Part shown: one piece after another, positions 35,758-43,579 of the stretch
Numbering within the stretch: the stretch's first letter is position 1
How the letters are laid out: each line of letters begins with the position of its first letter
Assembly: GCF_003938605.1 (NCBI RefSeq)
Contig: NZ_RHWX01000016.1
Coordinates: forward strand, 1 to 64,000
Direction of reading: 5' to 3'
Origin: Brevundimonas sp. 357
GTDB lineage: Bacteria; Pseudomonadota; Alphaproteobacteria; Caulobacterales; Caulobacteraceae
Length of the DNA stretch: 64,000 nt
Notes under the pieces: model-generated
Told to the model about the DNA's origin: nothing
Database searches by the model: none
Seen by the model: the letters and a program-made list of their open reading frames with translations, nothing else
Program-made: the position numbers and the translations under genes

Positions 35758-36921
35758 ATGTCTGAACTGAAGAACTGCCAGGGCTTTTCGACCCGCGCCA
35801 TCCATGCGGGCCAGCAGCCGGACCCGACGACGGGCGCGGTGATGACGCCGATCTACGCCACCTCGACCTACGCCCAGGAAAGCCCCGGCGTGAACAAGGG
35901 CTATGAGTATGCTCGCGGCAAGAACCCGACGCGCGAGGCGTTCGAGGCCTGCATCGCCGACCTGGAAGGCGGGGTTCAGGCCTTCGGCTTCGGCTCGGGC
36001 ATGGCGGCGACCTCGACGGCGCTGGAGCTGCTGGACGCCGGGGCGCACATCATTACCGGCGACGACCTGTACGGCGGCTCGTGGCGGCTGTTCGAGCGGG
36101 TGCGCCGTCGCTCGATGGGGCTGGACTTCAGCTATATCGACCTGACCGACCTGGCGTCGGTCGAGGCGGCGATCACCGACAAGACGCGGATGCTGTGGGT
36201 CGAGACGCCGACCAATCCGCTGATGAAACTGGCCGATATCGAGGCCCTGTCGAAGATCGCCAAGGCGCACAAGCTGATCCTGGTGGTCGACAACACCTTC
36301 GCCACCCCGTGGAGCCAGCAGCCGCTGGCCCTGGGCGCCGACGTGGTCATGCACTCGGCGACCAAATATCTGAACGGACACTCCGACATCGTCGGCGGGG
36401 TTCTGGTGGCCAAGGACGCCGAGATGGCGGCCCAGCTGAAGTTCCTGCAGAACTCGATCGGCGGCGTCATGGGGCCGTTCGACGCCTTCCTGGCCAACCG
36501 GGGGCTGAAGACCCTGGGCCTGCGCATGAAGGCGCACAATGAGAACGCCTTGGCGGTGGCCCGTTGGCTGGAAGACCGGGCAGGGGTCGCCAAGGTCATT
36601 TATCCGGGCCTGGTCAGCCACCCGCAGCACGAATTGGCCGCGCGCCAGATGAACGGCCGCTTCGGCGGCATGGTCACGGTGCTGATCGACGGCGACCTGG
36701 AGCGCACGAAACGGGTGCTGGAGCGGGTGCAGGTCTTCACCCTGGCGGAATCGCTGGGCGGCGTCGAAAGTCTGGTGAACCACCCGGCCATCATGACCCA
36801 CGCATCCGTGCCGAAAGAGGTGCGTGAAGCGGGCGGCGTCACCGACAACCTGATCCGCCTGTCGGTCGGGGTCGAGGACATCGACGACCTGATCGCCGAC
36901 CTGGACCAGGCCATCGGCTGA
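35758..36921 (+). CDS. Cystathionine gamma-lyase / PLP-dependent transsulfuration enzyme
   Basis: This 387-residue Cys/Met-metabolism enzyme has the PLP lysine in HSATKYLNGHSD (about Lys203), the YEYARGKNPTREAFE pocket and the GGVESLVNHPAIMTHA substrate loop. The neighbouring beta-synthase makes gamma-lyase activity (cystathionine to cysteine) more likely than gamma-synthase or beta-lyase, though the family is hard to split by eye. Start ATG 35758 is 4 bases after the previous stop. Together the two genes turn homocysteine into cysteine. Confidence 0.92.
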   Translation: MSELKNCQGFSTRAIHAGQQPDPTTGAVMTPIYATSTYAQESPGVNKGYEYARGKNPTREAFEACIADLEGGVQAFGFGSGMAATSTALELLDAGAHIITGDDLYGGSWRLFERVRRRSMGLDFSYIDLTDLASVEAAITDKTRMLWVETPTNPLMKLADIEALSKIAKAHKLILVVDNTFATPWSQQPLALGADVVMHSATKYLNGHSDIVGGVLVAKDAEMAAQLKFLQNSIGGVMGPFDAFLANRGLKTLGLRMKAHNENALAVARWLEDRAGVAKVIYPGLVSHPQHELAARQMNGRFGGMVTVLIDGDLERTKRVLERVQVFTLAESLGGVESLVNHPAIMTHASVPKEVREAGGVTDNLIRLSVGVEDIDDLIADLDQAIG

Positions 36922-36934
36922 CGCCGATTGACGC

Positions 36935-36955
36935 GCCGGGGTTCAAATCCCCGGC
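36935..36955. other. GC-rich hairpin with 7-base loop
   Basis: GCCGGGG-TTCAAAT-CCCCGGC is a perfect 7-bp stem with a 7-base loop, 14 bases after the lyase stop. It looks like a tRNA T-arm but no other tRNA part is present. It lacks a U tract, so a terminator role is uncertain; it may be a transcript-end or spacer structure before the MscS gene. Confidence 0.45.
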
Positions 36956-36976
36956 AGGCCTGCCTAGGCTGGGCTC

Positions 36977-38215
36977 ATGTTTGATTTCATCGCCATGCGT
37001 GATCGCCTGGCGGAGTTCCCGATCGCGGAGATGCTGATCGGGCTCTGTCTTCTCGTCCTAGTCGCCTTTATCGCGGACTTTGTGGTCCGCCGCATCCTGA
37101 CCCGGTTGATCCTGCGGATCGTCGGTCGGGCGGTGCATGATCTCGACACCTTGTTGCAGCCCGTGGTGCGCAGCTTCACCCGCGTCGTTCCGGCCGTCAT
37201 CATCCATCAGGGGATCAGCGGCGTGCCGCATCTGGCGCCCGGCTTCGTCACCCTGGTCCAGAACGTGGCCGGGGCCTTCATGATCGTGGCCGTGGCAATC
37301 GGCATCGGGGCTGGGCTGGATATGGCCAACGCCCTCTACGCCCGCTCGCCGCGCGCCCATCGCCGCAGCATCAAGGGCTATCTGCAAGTTCTGAAGATCG
37401 TCATCTATGCCATCGCCACCATTCTGGTGATCGCGGCCCTGATCGACCGGTCGCCGCTGCTGTTGCTATCGGGGCTGGGCGCGCTGGCGGCGGTGCTGAT
37501 GCTGGTGTTCAAGGACACCATCCTGTCGCTGGTGGCGTCGGTTCAGTTGAACTCCAACGACATGCTGCGCGTCGGCGACTGGATTGAGATGCCCCAGGTC
37601 AACGCCGACGGCGACGTCATCGACATCGCTCTGCACACGGTGAAGGTCCAGAACTGGGACAAGACCATCACCACCATCCCGACCTGGCGGCTGATCAGCG
37701 AGTCCTACCGCAACTGGCGCGGGATGCAGGACAGCGGCGGGCGCCGCATCAAGCGGTCGCTGCTGATCGACCAGACCAGCGCGCGCTTCCTGGCCGAGGC
37801 CGAGCGCGAGCGGATGCGGCGCTTCCTGCTGATCGACGACTACCTGGCCGACAAGAGCGCCGAAATGGCGGACTGGAACGCCAAGCTGGTCGAGGCTGGA
37901 CGCGATCCGGTCAATATGCGGCGTTCGACCAACATCGGCGCCTTCCGCGCCTATGTGCAGAACTATCTGGAGAACCATCCGCGCATCCGTCAGGACATGA
38001 CGCTGCTGGTGCGCCAGATGCAGCCGACGGAGACAGGGCTGCCGCTGGAGATCTACGCCTTCACCGCCACCGTGGCCTGGGCCGAGTATGAGGCGATCCA
38101 GGCGGACATCTTCGATCACCTGCTGGCGATCCTACCCGAGTTCGATCTGCGCCTGTTCCAGTCGCCCAGCGGGGCGGACTTCGTTCAGCTGCGGCGGCCC
38201 TCGCTGGCGGCCTAG
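36977..38215 (+). CDS. Mechanosensitive ion channel (MscS superfamily)
   Basis: The 412-residue protein has an N-terminal set of about five membrane segments (in LIGLCLLVLVAFIADFVV, then others to about residue 185) and the pore-lining segment with LLLSGLGALAAVLMLVFKD. It continues with a beta domain around VGDWIEMPQVNADGDVIDIALHTV and a helical C-terminal region. It resembles the YbdG branch, which has a larger C-terminal domain than MscS. It should release solutes at osmotic downshift. It ends before a terminator. Confidence 0.92.
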   Translation: MFDFIAMRDRLAEFPIAEMLIGLCLLVLVAFIADFVVRRILTRLILRIVGRAVHDLDTLLQPVVRSFTRVVPAVIIHQGISGVPHLAPGFVTLVQNVAGAFMIVAVAIGIGAGLDMANALYARSPRAHRRSIKGYLQVLKIVIYAIATILVIAALIDRSPLLLLSGLGALAAVLMLVFKDTILSLVASVQLNSNDMLRVGDWIEMPQVNADGDVIDIALHTVKVQNWDKTITTIPTWRLISESYRNWRGMQDSGGRRIKRSLLIDQTSARFLAEAERERMRRFLLIDDYLADKSAEMADWNAKLVEAGRDPVNMRRSTNIGAFRAYVQNYLENHPRIRQDMTLLVRQMQPTETGLPLEIYAFTATVAWAEYEAIQADIFDHLLAILPEFDLRLFQSPSGADFVQLRRPSLAA

Positions 38216-38226
38216 GGGCAAAAGAA

Positions 38227-38258
38227 AAGCGCGCAGAGGGCGACCCCTGCGCGCTTTA
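38227..38258. terminator. Terminator hairpin between the MscS and cold-shock genes
   Basis: AAAGCGCGCAG pairs with CTGCGCGCTTT. The minus-strand side ends in CTTTTCTTTT, so it mainly serves the cold-shock gene; the plus side has only three U. Confidence 0.8.
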
Positions 38259-38311
38259 AATCCTGTCATCGTCGGCCCGTCATTGCTGACGCGGCTGGCG
38301 ATGGAGCCGGA

Positions 38312-38524
38312 TCAGCCTTCGGTCTTCAGTTGACCAGCCGATTCCTTGCCCGAGCGACGGTCGCGCTCGATTTCGTAGGAAACCTTTTGGTTTTCGTCCA
38401 GGCCGCGCAGGCCGGCTTGCTCAACAGCCGAGATGTGGACGAAGACGTCCTTGCCGCCGTCGTCCGGCTGGATGAAGCCGTAGCCCTTGGTGGAGTTGAA
38501 CCATTTAACAGTGCCGGTAGCCAT
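38312..38524 (-). CDS. Cold-shock protein (CspA family)
   Basis: The 70-residue protein is a single cold-shock domain with both nucleic-acid motifs, [12 protein letters not shown] (RNP1) and [10 protein letters not shown] (RNP2). It binds single-stranded RNA or DNA as a chaperone. The 5' region to 38693 (169 bases) is long for this sequence and could hold a cold-responsive leader. No second copy is in the window. Confidence 0.96.
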   Translation of the reverse strand: MATGTVKWFNSTKGYGFIQPDDGGKDVFVHISAVEQAGLRGLDENQKVSYEIERDRRSGKESAGQLKTEG

Positions 38525-38693
38525 TTTCAGGACCTCCGCTAGAAGTTGGCCTCAGAGAACGTCCCTGAAGACCTGTCGGGTCTGTATGGATCGGCTTAGA
38601 CCTCGGTGCGCGGGGCAGAAGGCAGAGCGTTACGCAGAGAGATCGACCCCTTTAGGGTGGACCCTCCGGTGCCCTAATGCAAGAGCCGGTGCG

Positions 38694-38900
38694 TCAGGGC
38701 TCGGCCGTTTCCGGCGGCGACACCCAGTGCTCCTGACACAGCTTACGCAGGGCCGAGGTGATGGTCGAGCCGTAGAGCGCATCCTGGATCCGCTCATAGC
38801 CCTCCAGCTTCAGGGCCTGTTTGACATCGCCCACCGTCCGGCAGGATCCGCTTTCGGCCAGTTGGTACGCACGTTCCAAAGTCGTCGGTCGAAAAGTCAT
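38694..38900 (-). CDS. Small hypothetical protein
   Basis: The 68-residue product has no family that I recognise. It is soluble and mostly helical (TTLERAYQLAESGSCRTVGD, then VKQALKLEGYERIQDAL), with one Cys near the middle and another in LRKLCQEHW, and may be a small DNA- or protein-binding module. ATG 38900 has AAGGGCC-type purines upstream only weakly. Codon use resembles the neighbours, which supports a real gene. Confidence 0.6.
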   Translation of the reverse strand: MTFRPTTLERAYQLAESGSCRTVGDVKQALKLEGYERIQDALYGSTITSALRKLCQEHWVSPPETAEP

Positions 38901-38964
38901 GACCGCAACCTAGGCCCTTTCGGGCGAAAGATGAAACCGTGCGCCTGAAACGGCGGCGCGTCGG

Positions 38965-39672
38965 TCAGAAGTAGACGCTGATCCCGGCGACCAGGGCGTC
39001 GGCGTACTGCTCGCCCGGAACCTTGGCGTTGGTGCCGTGCCAGCGCAGTTCGGCCTCCAGCTTGGGCGTCAGGGCGTAGGTCGCGCCGATGTTGTAGCCG
39101 GTGTAGTCGACGCTGTTGTCCTGCTCGCGGCGGCCGACCTCGGCCGAGACGTTCAGTTTGTCGGTGAAGTCCCAGCCGCCGCGCAGGGCGACCCAGGTCC
39201 AGGCCTCGACCGATCCGGCGCCGTCGGGCGAGTGTTGCAGCCGCAGGCGCGCGCTGGCCGGACCGATTGACCGCTTCATGTCGGCCGTGAACTCCCAGGC
39301 GTTGGCGTCATAGCCGGGGTCAGCGTCCACCCGCCACTTGTGCGCGACGTTCAGGTCGAAATCGAAGCCGGCCCACTGCGGGCGCACGCCGCCGGTCAGC
39401 TCCAGCTCCAGCTCCGAGCCGCCGCTCTTGATCGTTTCGGCGGCGGGGCTGACGTAGAAGAGGCCGCTTTCGCTTTCCCATTCCGCCGCGCCCCAGACGA
39501 AGGCGTCGCCGTCCGACTTGGAGGCGTCCTTGGAGCGGTTGTCGCTGGCGGCGCCGGCGCTGAAGCTCCAGCGGCCGGGCATGTCCTGCGCCTGTGCGGC
39601 CGTCGAGGCCAGGATCAGGAGCGGGGCGGTCGCCAAGACGGTCGTCTTCAGGGCGGTCGTCAGGATGCGCAT
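38965..39672 (-). CDS. TorF family putative outer-membrane porin
   Basis: The 235-residue protein has a signal peptide (to about residue 28, ASTAAQAQD). A barrel follows with the TorF/Gcw_chp pattern: FSAGAASDNRSKD near the start, strand pairs such as RPQWAGFDFDLNVAHKW, and a terminal VYF, the outer-membrane targeting end. It should form a small pore. It lies 37 bases upstream of the nitronate monooxygenase gene in genome order, on the same strand and downstream of it. Confidence 0.82.
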   Translation of the reverse strand: MRILTTALKTTVLATAPLLILASTAAQAQDMPGRWSFSAGAASDNRSKDASKSDGDAFVWGAAEWESESGLFYVSPAAETIKSGGSELELELTGGVRPQWAGFDFDLNVAHKWRVDADPGYDANAWEFTADMKRSIGPASARLRLQHSPDGAGSVEAWTWVALRGGWDFTDKLNVSAEVGRREQDNSVDYTGYNIGATYALTPKLEAELRWHGTNAKVPGEQYADALVAGISVYF

Positions 39673-39708
39673 GAATCGGCCTCGATAGGGGAATGTCGAG
39701 GGCGCTTC

Positions 39709-40635
39709 CTAGAGGCGCTTCTTGTCGAATTTATCACAGGCTTGCGAAAACTCGTCCGTCAGCCGAGCGACAAGCTGAGCCGTGGTCGGCACGTCGTGGA
39801 TGGCGCCCGAACCCTGGCCCGCCGACCAGATGGTCTTCCAGGCCTTGGCCTCCTCGCCCATGTCCAGCTTGTGCTCGGGCAGGGACTTCGGGTCGATCTT
39901 GTTCTCGACCAGGGAGGGGGTCAGGAAATTGGCCGGAATGCCGGAGACGGCGGGCGTATAGGTGATGTCCGCCGAGCCCGACTGGACGATCAGATCCTTG
40001 TAGTGGGGCTGGGCCGCGCTCTCGGTCGTGGCGATGAAGCGGGTGCCCATATAGGCGAAGTCGGCCCCCATCATCAGCGCCGCCGCCACGTCCTGACCGG
40101 TCGACAGGGCGCCCGCCAGGATGATGGTCCCGTCATAGAAGCCGCGCACTTCGTTGATCAGGGCGAAGGGGTTCACGACGCCGGCGTGCCCGCCCGCGCC
40201 GTTGGCGACCAGGATCAGGCCGTCGACGCCCGCCTCGGCCGCCTTCCGCGCATGACGCACATTGGCGATGTCGTGGAAGACCACGCCGCCATAGCCGTGC
40301 ACCGCATCCACCACGTCGCGCACGGCGCCGAGCGAGGTGATGATCAGCGGCACCTTCTCCTCGACCGAGACCATCATGTCGGCCATCAGGCGCGAGTTGG
40401 TCGGGTGGATGATGTGGTTGACGCCGAAGGGGGCGGCGTCGGGCTTCAGCCGCGACTTGATCTCGTGCAGCCACTCCCGATAGCCCTCGGTCGTGCGCTG
40501 GTTCAGCGAGGGAAAGGTGCCGATCACGCCCGCATTGCAGGCCTCGACCACCAGGTCCGGCCCGGACACCAGGAACATGGGCGAGGCGATCACCGGCAGC
40601 TTCAGGCCGGACTGCAGGGAAGCGGGAATGGCCAC
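39709..40635 (-). CDS. Nitronate monooxygenase family flavoprotein
   Basis: The 308-residue FMN enzyme has the TIM-barrel pattern of NMO/2-nitropropane dioxygenase proteins: an N-terminal LKLPVIASPMFLVSGPDLV, FMN-binding GLILVANGAGGHAG, then LAGALSTGQDVAAALMMGADF and YMGTRFIATTES. It would oxidise propionate-3-nitronate or related nitronates. Length and motif order are normal. ATG 40635 has TCAGGAGAGACG upstream. Downstream the porin gene runs in the same direction. Confidence 0.92.
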   Translation of the reverse strand: MAIPASLQSGLKLPVIASPMFLVSGPDLVVEACNAGVIGTFPSLNQRTTEGYREWLHEIKSRLKPDAAPFGVNHIIHPTNSRLMADMMVSVEEKVPLIITSLGAVRDVVDAVHGYGGVVFHDIANVRHARKAAEAGVDGLILVANGAGGHAGVVNPFALINEVRGFYDGTIILAGALSTGQDVAAALMMGADFAYMGTRFIATTESAAQPHYKDLIVQSGSADITYTPAVSGIPANFLTPSLVENKIDPKSLPEHKLDMGEEAKAWKTIWSAGQGSGAIHDVPTTAQLVARLTDEFSQACDKFDKKRL

Positions 40636-40715
40636 GGGTCGTCTCTCCTGAAGGAACGCGTTGTTTTAAGCCACGCTAACCGGGTGTCGTCGGGGAAGGC
40701 AATGCGCTCCAGCGC

Positions 40716-40739
40716 CCTTCATCCTTTGTGGGGAGAAGG
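40716..40739. repeat. Degenerate half copy of repeat family A
   Basis: CCTTCATCCTTTGTGGGGAG followed by AAGG resembles the terminal arm of family A but with several changes. It directly abuts the first 37-base direct repeat at 40741. Confidence 0.5.
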
Positions 40740-40740
40740 A

Positions 40741-40777
40741 AAAAACAGAGTCCAATTCGTCTGAATCGTCTGAAATC
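40741..40777. repeat. 37-base direct repeat, left copy
   Basis: The 37 bases beginning AAAAACAGAGTCCAATTCGT are identical to 41581-41617 and in the same orientation, exactly 840 bases apart. The copies enclose a single gene (40821-41528). Each holds an inner near-duplicate TCGTCTGAA. Confidence 0.95.
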
Positions 40778-40820
40778 GCTCCGGCGTATTCACTCCTCTT
40801 TGTCGAGCGGAGCGGCTTGG

Positions 40821-41528
40821 TCAGTGGATGCTGAAAGGCACGGTGACGACGAAGGCGGACCCGACTTCTTCCGGCCGGATCGTCGCGGGGTTCAACCGTC
40901 CCCGACGGACGATTTTGACGGCCGCTTCTCCGAATCCGCTGCCGGGAGGAACTTCGGCGACAACGGCGCAGTTGGTCGGCTTGCCTGACAGCGCCACTTC
41001 ACAACGAACGGCGGCGCCGCCCGAAAGGCCGCGATCGACCGCCCGTTGCGGATAGTCCGATGCTGTCGGACGGGGCGGCGTCAGCCATCGCGCCTCAACG
41101 TTGATCGGCGCTTGAGCCGATGCCTGCGTCGGCTCGGCGTCAAGATTGAACGGCACCCGAACGGCGAAACGGCGAGACGCAGCAGCAGCGCCGTCAACAC
41201 CGGCTACGGAGGCGACGCGTCCGCGTTGCACGATGCCGAGGGCCGCCTGACCAAAACCCATGCCCTGAGGGTCTTCGGACAGGACTTCGCAGTCGACAGG
41301 CGCCCCGTCCGACGCGGCGTCGCAGGCGATGACGGCGGCTCCGCTGGCCCCCGCCTGCAGCGCCGCTTCAGGGAAGTCATCGGCATGAGGTTGCGGCGGG
41401 GCGCTCCAACGCGGCGGCGGCAAGGCGTCGTCGGCATCCTGAGCCGAGGCCGCAGACGGCAGGGCGGTGATGCCTGAAGCGATCAGGAGGACGAGCAGGG
41501 CGGGGCCAGGTCGGGCGGAAAAGATCAC
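40821..41528 (-). CDS. Secreted protein with two tandem TonB C-terminal-like domains
   Basis: The 235-residue protein has a signal peptide (to about residue 29, SAASAQDAD) and two similar halves: residues about 38-130 (ADDFPEAALQAGASGAAVIA) and about 145-233 (ASDYPQRAVDRGLSGGAAVR). Each ends in a GFGxAAxxIVxRGR segment. The halves resemble the TonB C-terminal domain, and each has the Cys pair of such domains. There is no membrane anchor or Pro-rich spacer, so it cannot act as a classic TonB. It may bind TonB-dependent receptors or Ton parts in the periplasm. It is enclosed by 37-base direct repeats. Confidence 0.75.
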   Translation of the reverse strand: MIFSARPGPALLVLLIASGITALPSAASAQDADDALPPPRWSAPPQPHADDFPEAALQAGASGAAVIACDAASDGAPVDCEVLSEDPQGMGFGQAALGIVQRGRVASVAGVDGAAAASRRFAVRVPFNLDAEPTQASAQAPINVEARWLTPPRPTASDYPQRAVDRGLSGGAAVRCEVALSGKPTNCAVVAEVPPGSGFGEAAVKIVRRGRLNPATIRPEEVGSAFVVTVPFSIH

Positions 41529-41580
41529 GGATGCTCCTGAAAAAAAGGCGGCGGGCAGGCGTGGGGTGGGCGCCGCCCAG

Positions 41581-41617
41581 AAAAACAGAGTCCAATTCGT
41601 CTGAATCGTCTGAAATC
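41581..41617. repeat. 37-base direct repeat, right copy
   Basis: Identical to 40741-40777. It lies 52 bases before the start codon of the minus-strand gene at 40821-41528, so it occupies that gene's promoter or leader region. The remaining sequence up to queF (to 41742) shows only GC-rich short hairpins; I see no riboswitch. Confidence 0.95.
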
Positions 41618-41742
41618 CCCCGGCGCCGGACGGCCGCTCTCCCCTCGGCCGCAGGGCAGTCTAGCACAGCTGCGACAGGGGGATGGCCGATTGCGGAGGG
41701 AGCGGCGTTTTCTTTGGCGGGGCGAACGCCTAAATGGCGGGC

Positions 41743-42204
41743 ATGACCCACTATACCGACAGCCTCAGCCAGCTCGGCGTCCAGACCGCCGCCCCGACCA
41801 ACCCGGAAGAGGCGGTGCTGGAGCGCGTGCCCAATCCGCACGCCGACACCCTCTATGTGGCGCGCTTCACCGCGCCGGAGTTCACCAGCCTGTGCCCGGT
41901 GACGGGCCAGCCCGACTTCGCCCACATCGTCATCGACTATGTGCCGGGCGACTGGCTGGTCGAGAGCAAGAGCCTGAAGCTGTACCTGACCAGCTTCCGC
42001 AACCACGGCGCCTTCCACGAGGACTGCACCGTCGCCATCGGCAAGCGCCTGGCCGACCTGCTGCAACCGAAATGGCTGCGCATCGGCGGCTATTGGTATC
42101 CGCGCGGCGGCATCCCCATCGACGTCTTCTGGCAGACGGGCGCGCCGCTGGAGGGCGTGTGGCTGCCGGATCAGGGCGTGGCGACCTATCGTGGTCGGGG
42201 GTGA
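41743..42204 (+). CDS. queF: NADPH-dependent 7-cyano-7-deazaguanine reductase (QueF)
   Basis: QueF reduces preQ0 to preQ1 in queuosine synthesis. The 153-residue unimodular form has the catalytic Cys51 in [13 protein letters not shown], the QueF motif ESKSLKLYL, and HGAFHEDC with the active-site Asp/Glu. [18 protein letters not shown] is also present. ATG 41743 fits the family start better than ATG 41734, which is in frame. Other que genes are not in the window. Confidence 0.95.
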   Translation: MTHYTDSLSQLGVQTAAPTNPEEAVLERVPNPHADTLYVARFTAPEFTSLCPVTGQPDFAHIVIDYVPGDWLVESKSLKLYLTSFRNHGAFHEDCTVAIGKRLADLLQPKWLRIGGYWYPRGGIPIDVFWQTGAPLEGVWLPDQGVATYRGRG

Positions 42205-42269
42205 GGGGGCATCTGGCTCGCCTATGGACTATCGTAGGCGGGCGTAGTTGCTAAGTAGGCTTCAAGCTA

Positions 42270-42740
42270 TCAAGCGGTCAGAGTGAGGAAGGTGAGGTAG
42301 GAGAGTGGCGTTCCAACCCCGCAGATGAACATGACCGATGCTGCAATGGCTGACCAAGTGGCGATATTGTCCATCTTGTTTCCTAGTTTGTCAGAATTGC
42401 TAATGTCAGGCTCAAGCGCTTTGGCTTTCTCAACCTCTTTGAGGTCGTCCCATTGAGATTTCGCATGGGACAAGCGCCAATAAATTTCGGATTGCCTATG
42501 CGAAGCGCTTAAACATAGGAAAGCGAATGATGAGGCGATGAGGCCTACGAAAAAGAGCCAGCCTGCGCTCAAAGACACGGGAGGTGCGAGCAAGGCTCCA
42601 TCCTTTATGGTCTCTGTGAAGAGCAGGAAGAGCGCGGCTCCATTTCCAACGGCCAGAGTAGAGATCCATTTTTGGCGAACGTCATCTGCAATAGCCTCGT
42701 CGCGGTTTGCGTAATTGGCCGTAGTCGAATGATCCGTCAT
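42270..42740 (-). CDS. Unknown three-TM membrane protein (low-GC islet)
   Basis: The family is not recognised. The 156-residue protein has a hydrophilic N terminus and membrane spans at about 28-45, 58-79 and 127-152. A charged cytosolic or periplasmic loop of about 45 residues (RQSEIYWRLSHAKSQWDDLK and on) lies between spans 2 and 3. Base composition (roughly 43-50% GC on sampled lines) and codon choice differ sharply from the neighbours, so it looks acquired. It is divergent from the gene at 42945. Confidence 0.65.
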   Translation of the reverse strand: MTDHSTTANYANRDEAIADDVRQKWISTLAVGNGAALFLLFTETIKDGALLAPPVSLSAGWLFFVGLIASSFAFLCLSASHRQSEIYWRLSHAKSQWDDLKEVEKAKALEPDISNSDKLGNKMDNIATWSAIAASVMFICGVGTPLSYLTFLTLTA

Positions 42741-42944
42741 AACAGTCTCATAGTCGGGCGTGACTTATAGGCTCATCCGGGATCGGACAGTGCCGATCTC
42801 AATGCGGCATCGAGCTGCTGCCGCTAAGCGTCGGAACTCGCAAGGGGAGAGAACGGAGCGACCCAAAATTGCTGCGCGCGTTTAGCTCTTGTTAAGCTTT
42901 TCGAATCGGTGCTTGATCAGCAGTTGCCGTTTCAGGAGCGACAA

Positions 42945-43559
42945 ATGACACGCATGGGTCTGGTAGCTTTCTTATTGGGTGATTGCATTGATTCCGTCTC
43001 GAGAACAATGCGGCTTGCTAAATATGCCACCGATCCTGGCGGCCAAGACTATCATTGGGCGGCCAAGCTCGCTGCCGCGAGGATGTTCGGTGAGGATTTA
43101 TCCTTCGACCAAGCCGTGTCCGAGGTGATGGCGTCTATCAAGCGCGACCATCAAAGACGAGACAATCAAGACGCGTTGAAAACGCTCTATGATTGGAAAA
43201 TTGCCCATCCAGGTTTGTCTAAGCAGCCGCCTGCGGGAGAGCTTACCGGCCCCTGTGGGGAACTCACGATCACCCTAAAGCCAGTGTTTGCCTTGGAGCG
43301 AAAGGGCATAACTACCGCCTATGTGCCGTGGATGTTTAAAGATGTTCGACTTACGGCCCAAGTCGCTGGAATCGGAGTCCACCTTTTGGAGCTCGGGCTT
43401 CAAAAGGAGGAATACGCAGCGTGGCGCTTCGCGCTGATCGATACCGTAAGCGGCAAGTGCTTTAACCGCACGCACAAACACACCACTGAGGCGGCGTACT
43501 TTGCTGTGCGCACAACGGAAGAAATGCTCATTGCTGCGCAAACCAGCCGAGCTGCCTAA
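42945..43559 (+). CDS. Unknown soluble protein (low-GC islet)
   Basis: The 204-residue product has no domain that I can name and no signal peptide or membrane span. The N-terminal third is helical (RTMRLAKYATDPGGQDYHWA); the C-terminal part is mixed, with three Cys (residues 14, 104 and 172) and a His/Thr-rich segment RTHKHTTEAA. ATG 42945 follows AGGAG (42934-42938) at good spacing; the frame is open back to 42909. Lower GC than the neighbours marks it as part of the same islet. The 204-base gap to the divergent membrane-protein gene must hold both promoters. Confidence 0.65.
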   Translation: MTRMGLVAFLLGDCIDSVSRTMRLAKYATDPGGQDYHWAAKLAAARMFGEDLSFDQAVSEVMASIKRDHQRRDNQDALKTLYDWKIAHPGLSKQPPAGELTGPCGELTITLKPVFALERKGITTAYVPWMFKDVRLTAQVAGIGVHLLELGLQKEEYAAWRFALIDTVSGKCFNRTHKHTTEAAYFAVRTTEEMLIAAQTSRAA

Positions 43560-43579
43560 CGTCGATTTGCATCGTTAGT

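Noticed and set aside
36935-36955. tRNA gene after the gamma-lyase
   Set aside because: Only a T-arm-like hairpin is present. There is no acceptor stem, D-arm or anticodon arm, and the sequence before it is the lyase coding end.
40741-41617. CRISPR array from the repeated 37-mer
   Set aside because: There are only two copies and the spacer would be 803 bases and coding. No cas gene is present.
41618-41742. preQ1 riboswitch before queF
   Set aside because: I looked for the short preQ1-I stem with its A-rich tail and for a type II fold and found neither. Only GC-rich minor hairpins are present.
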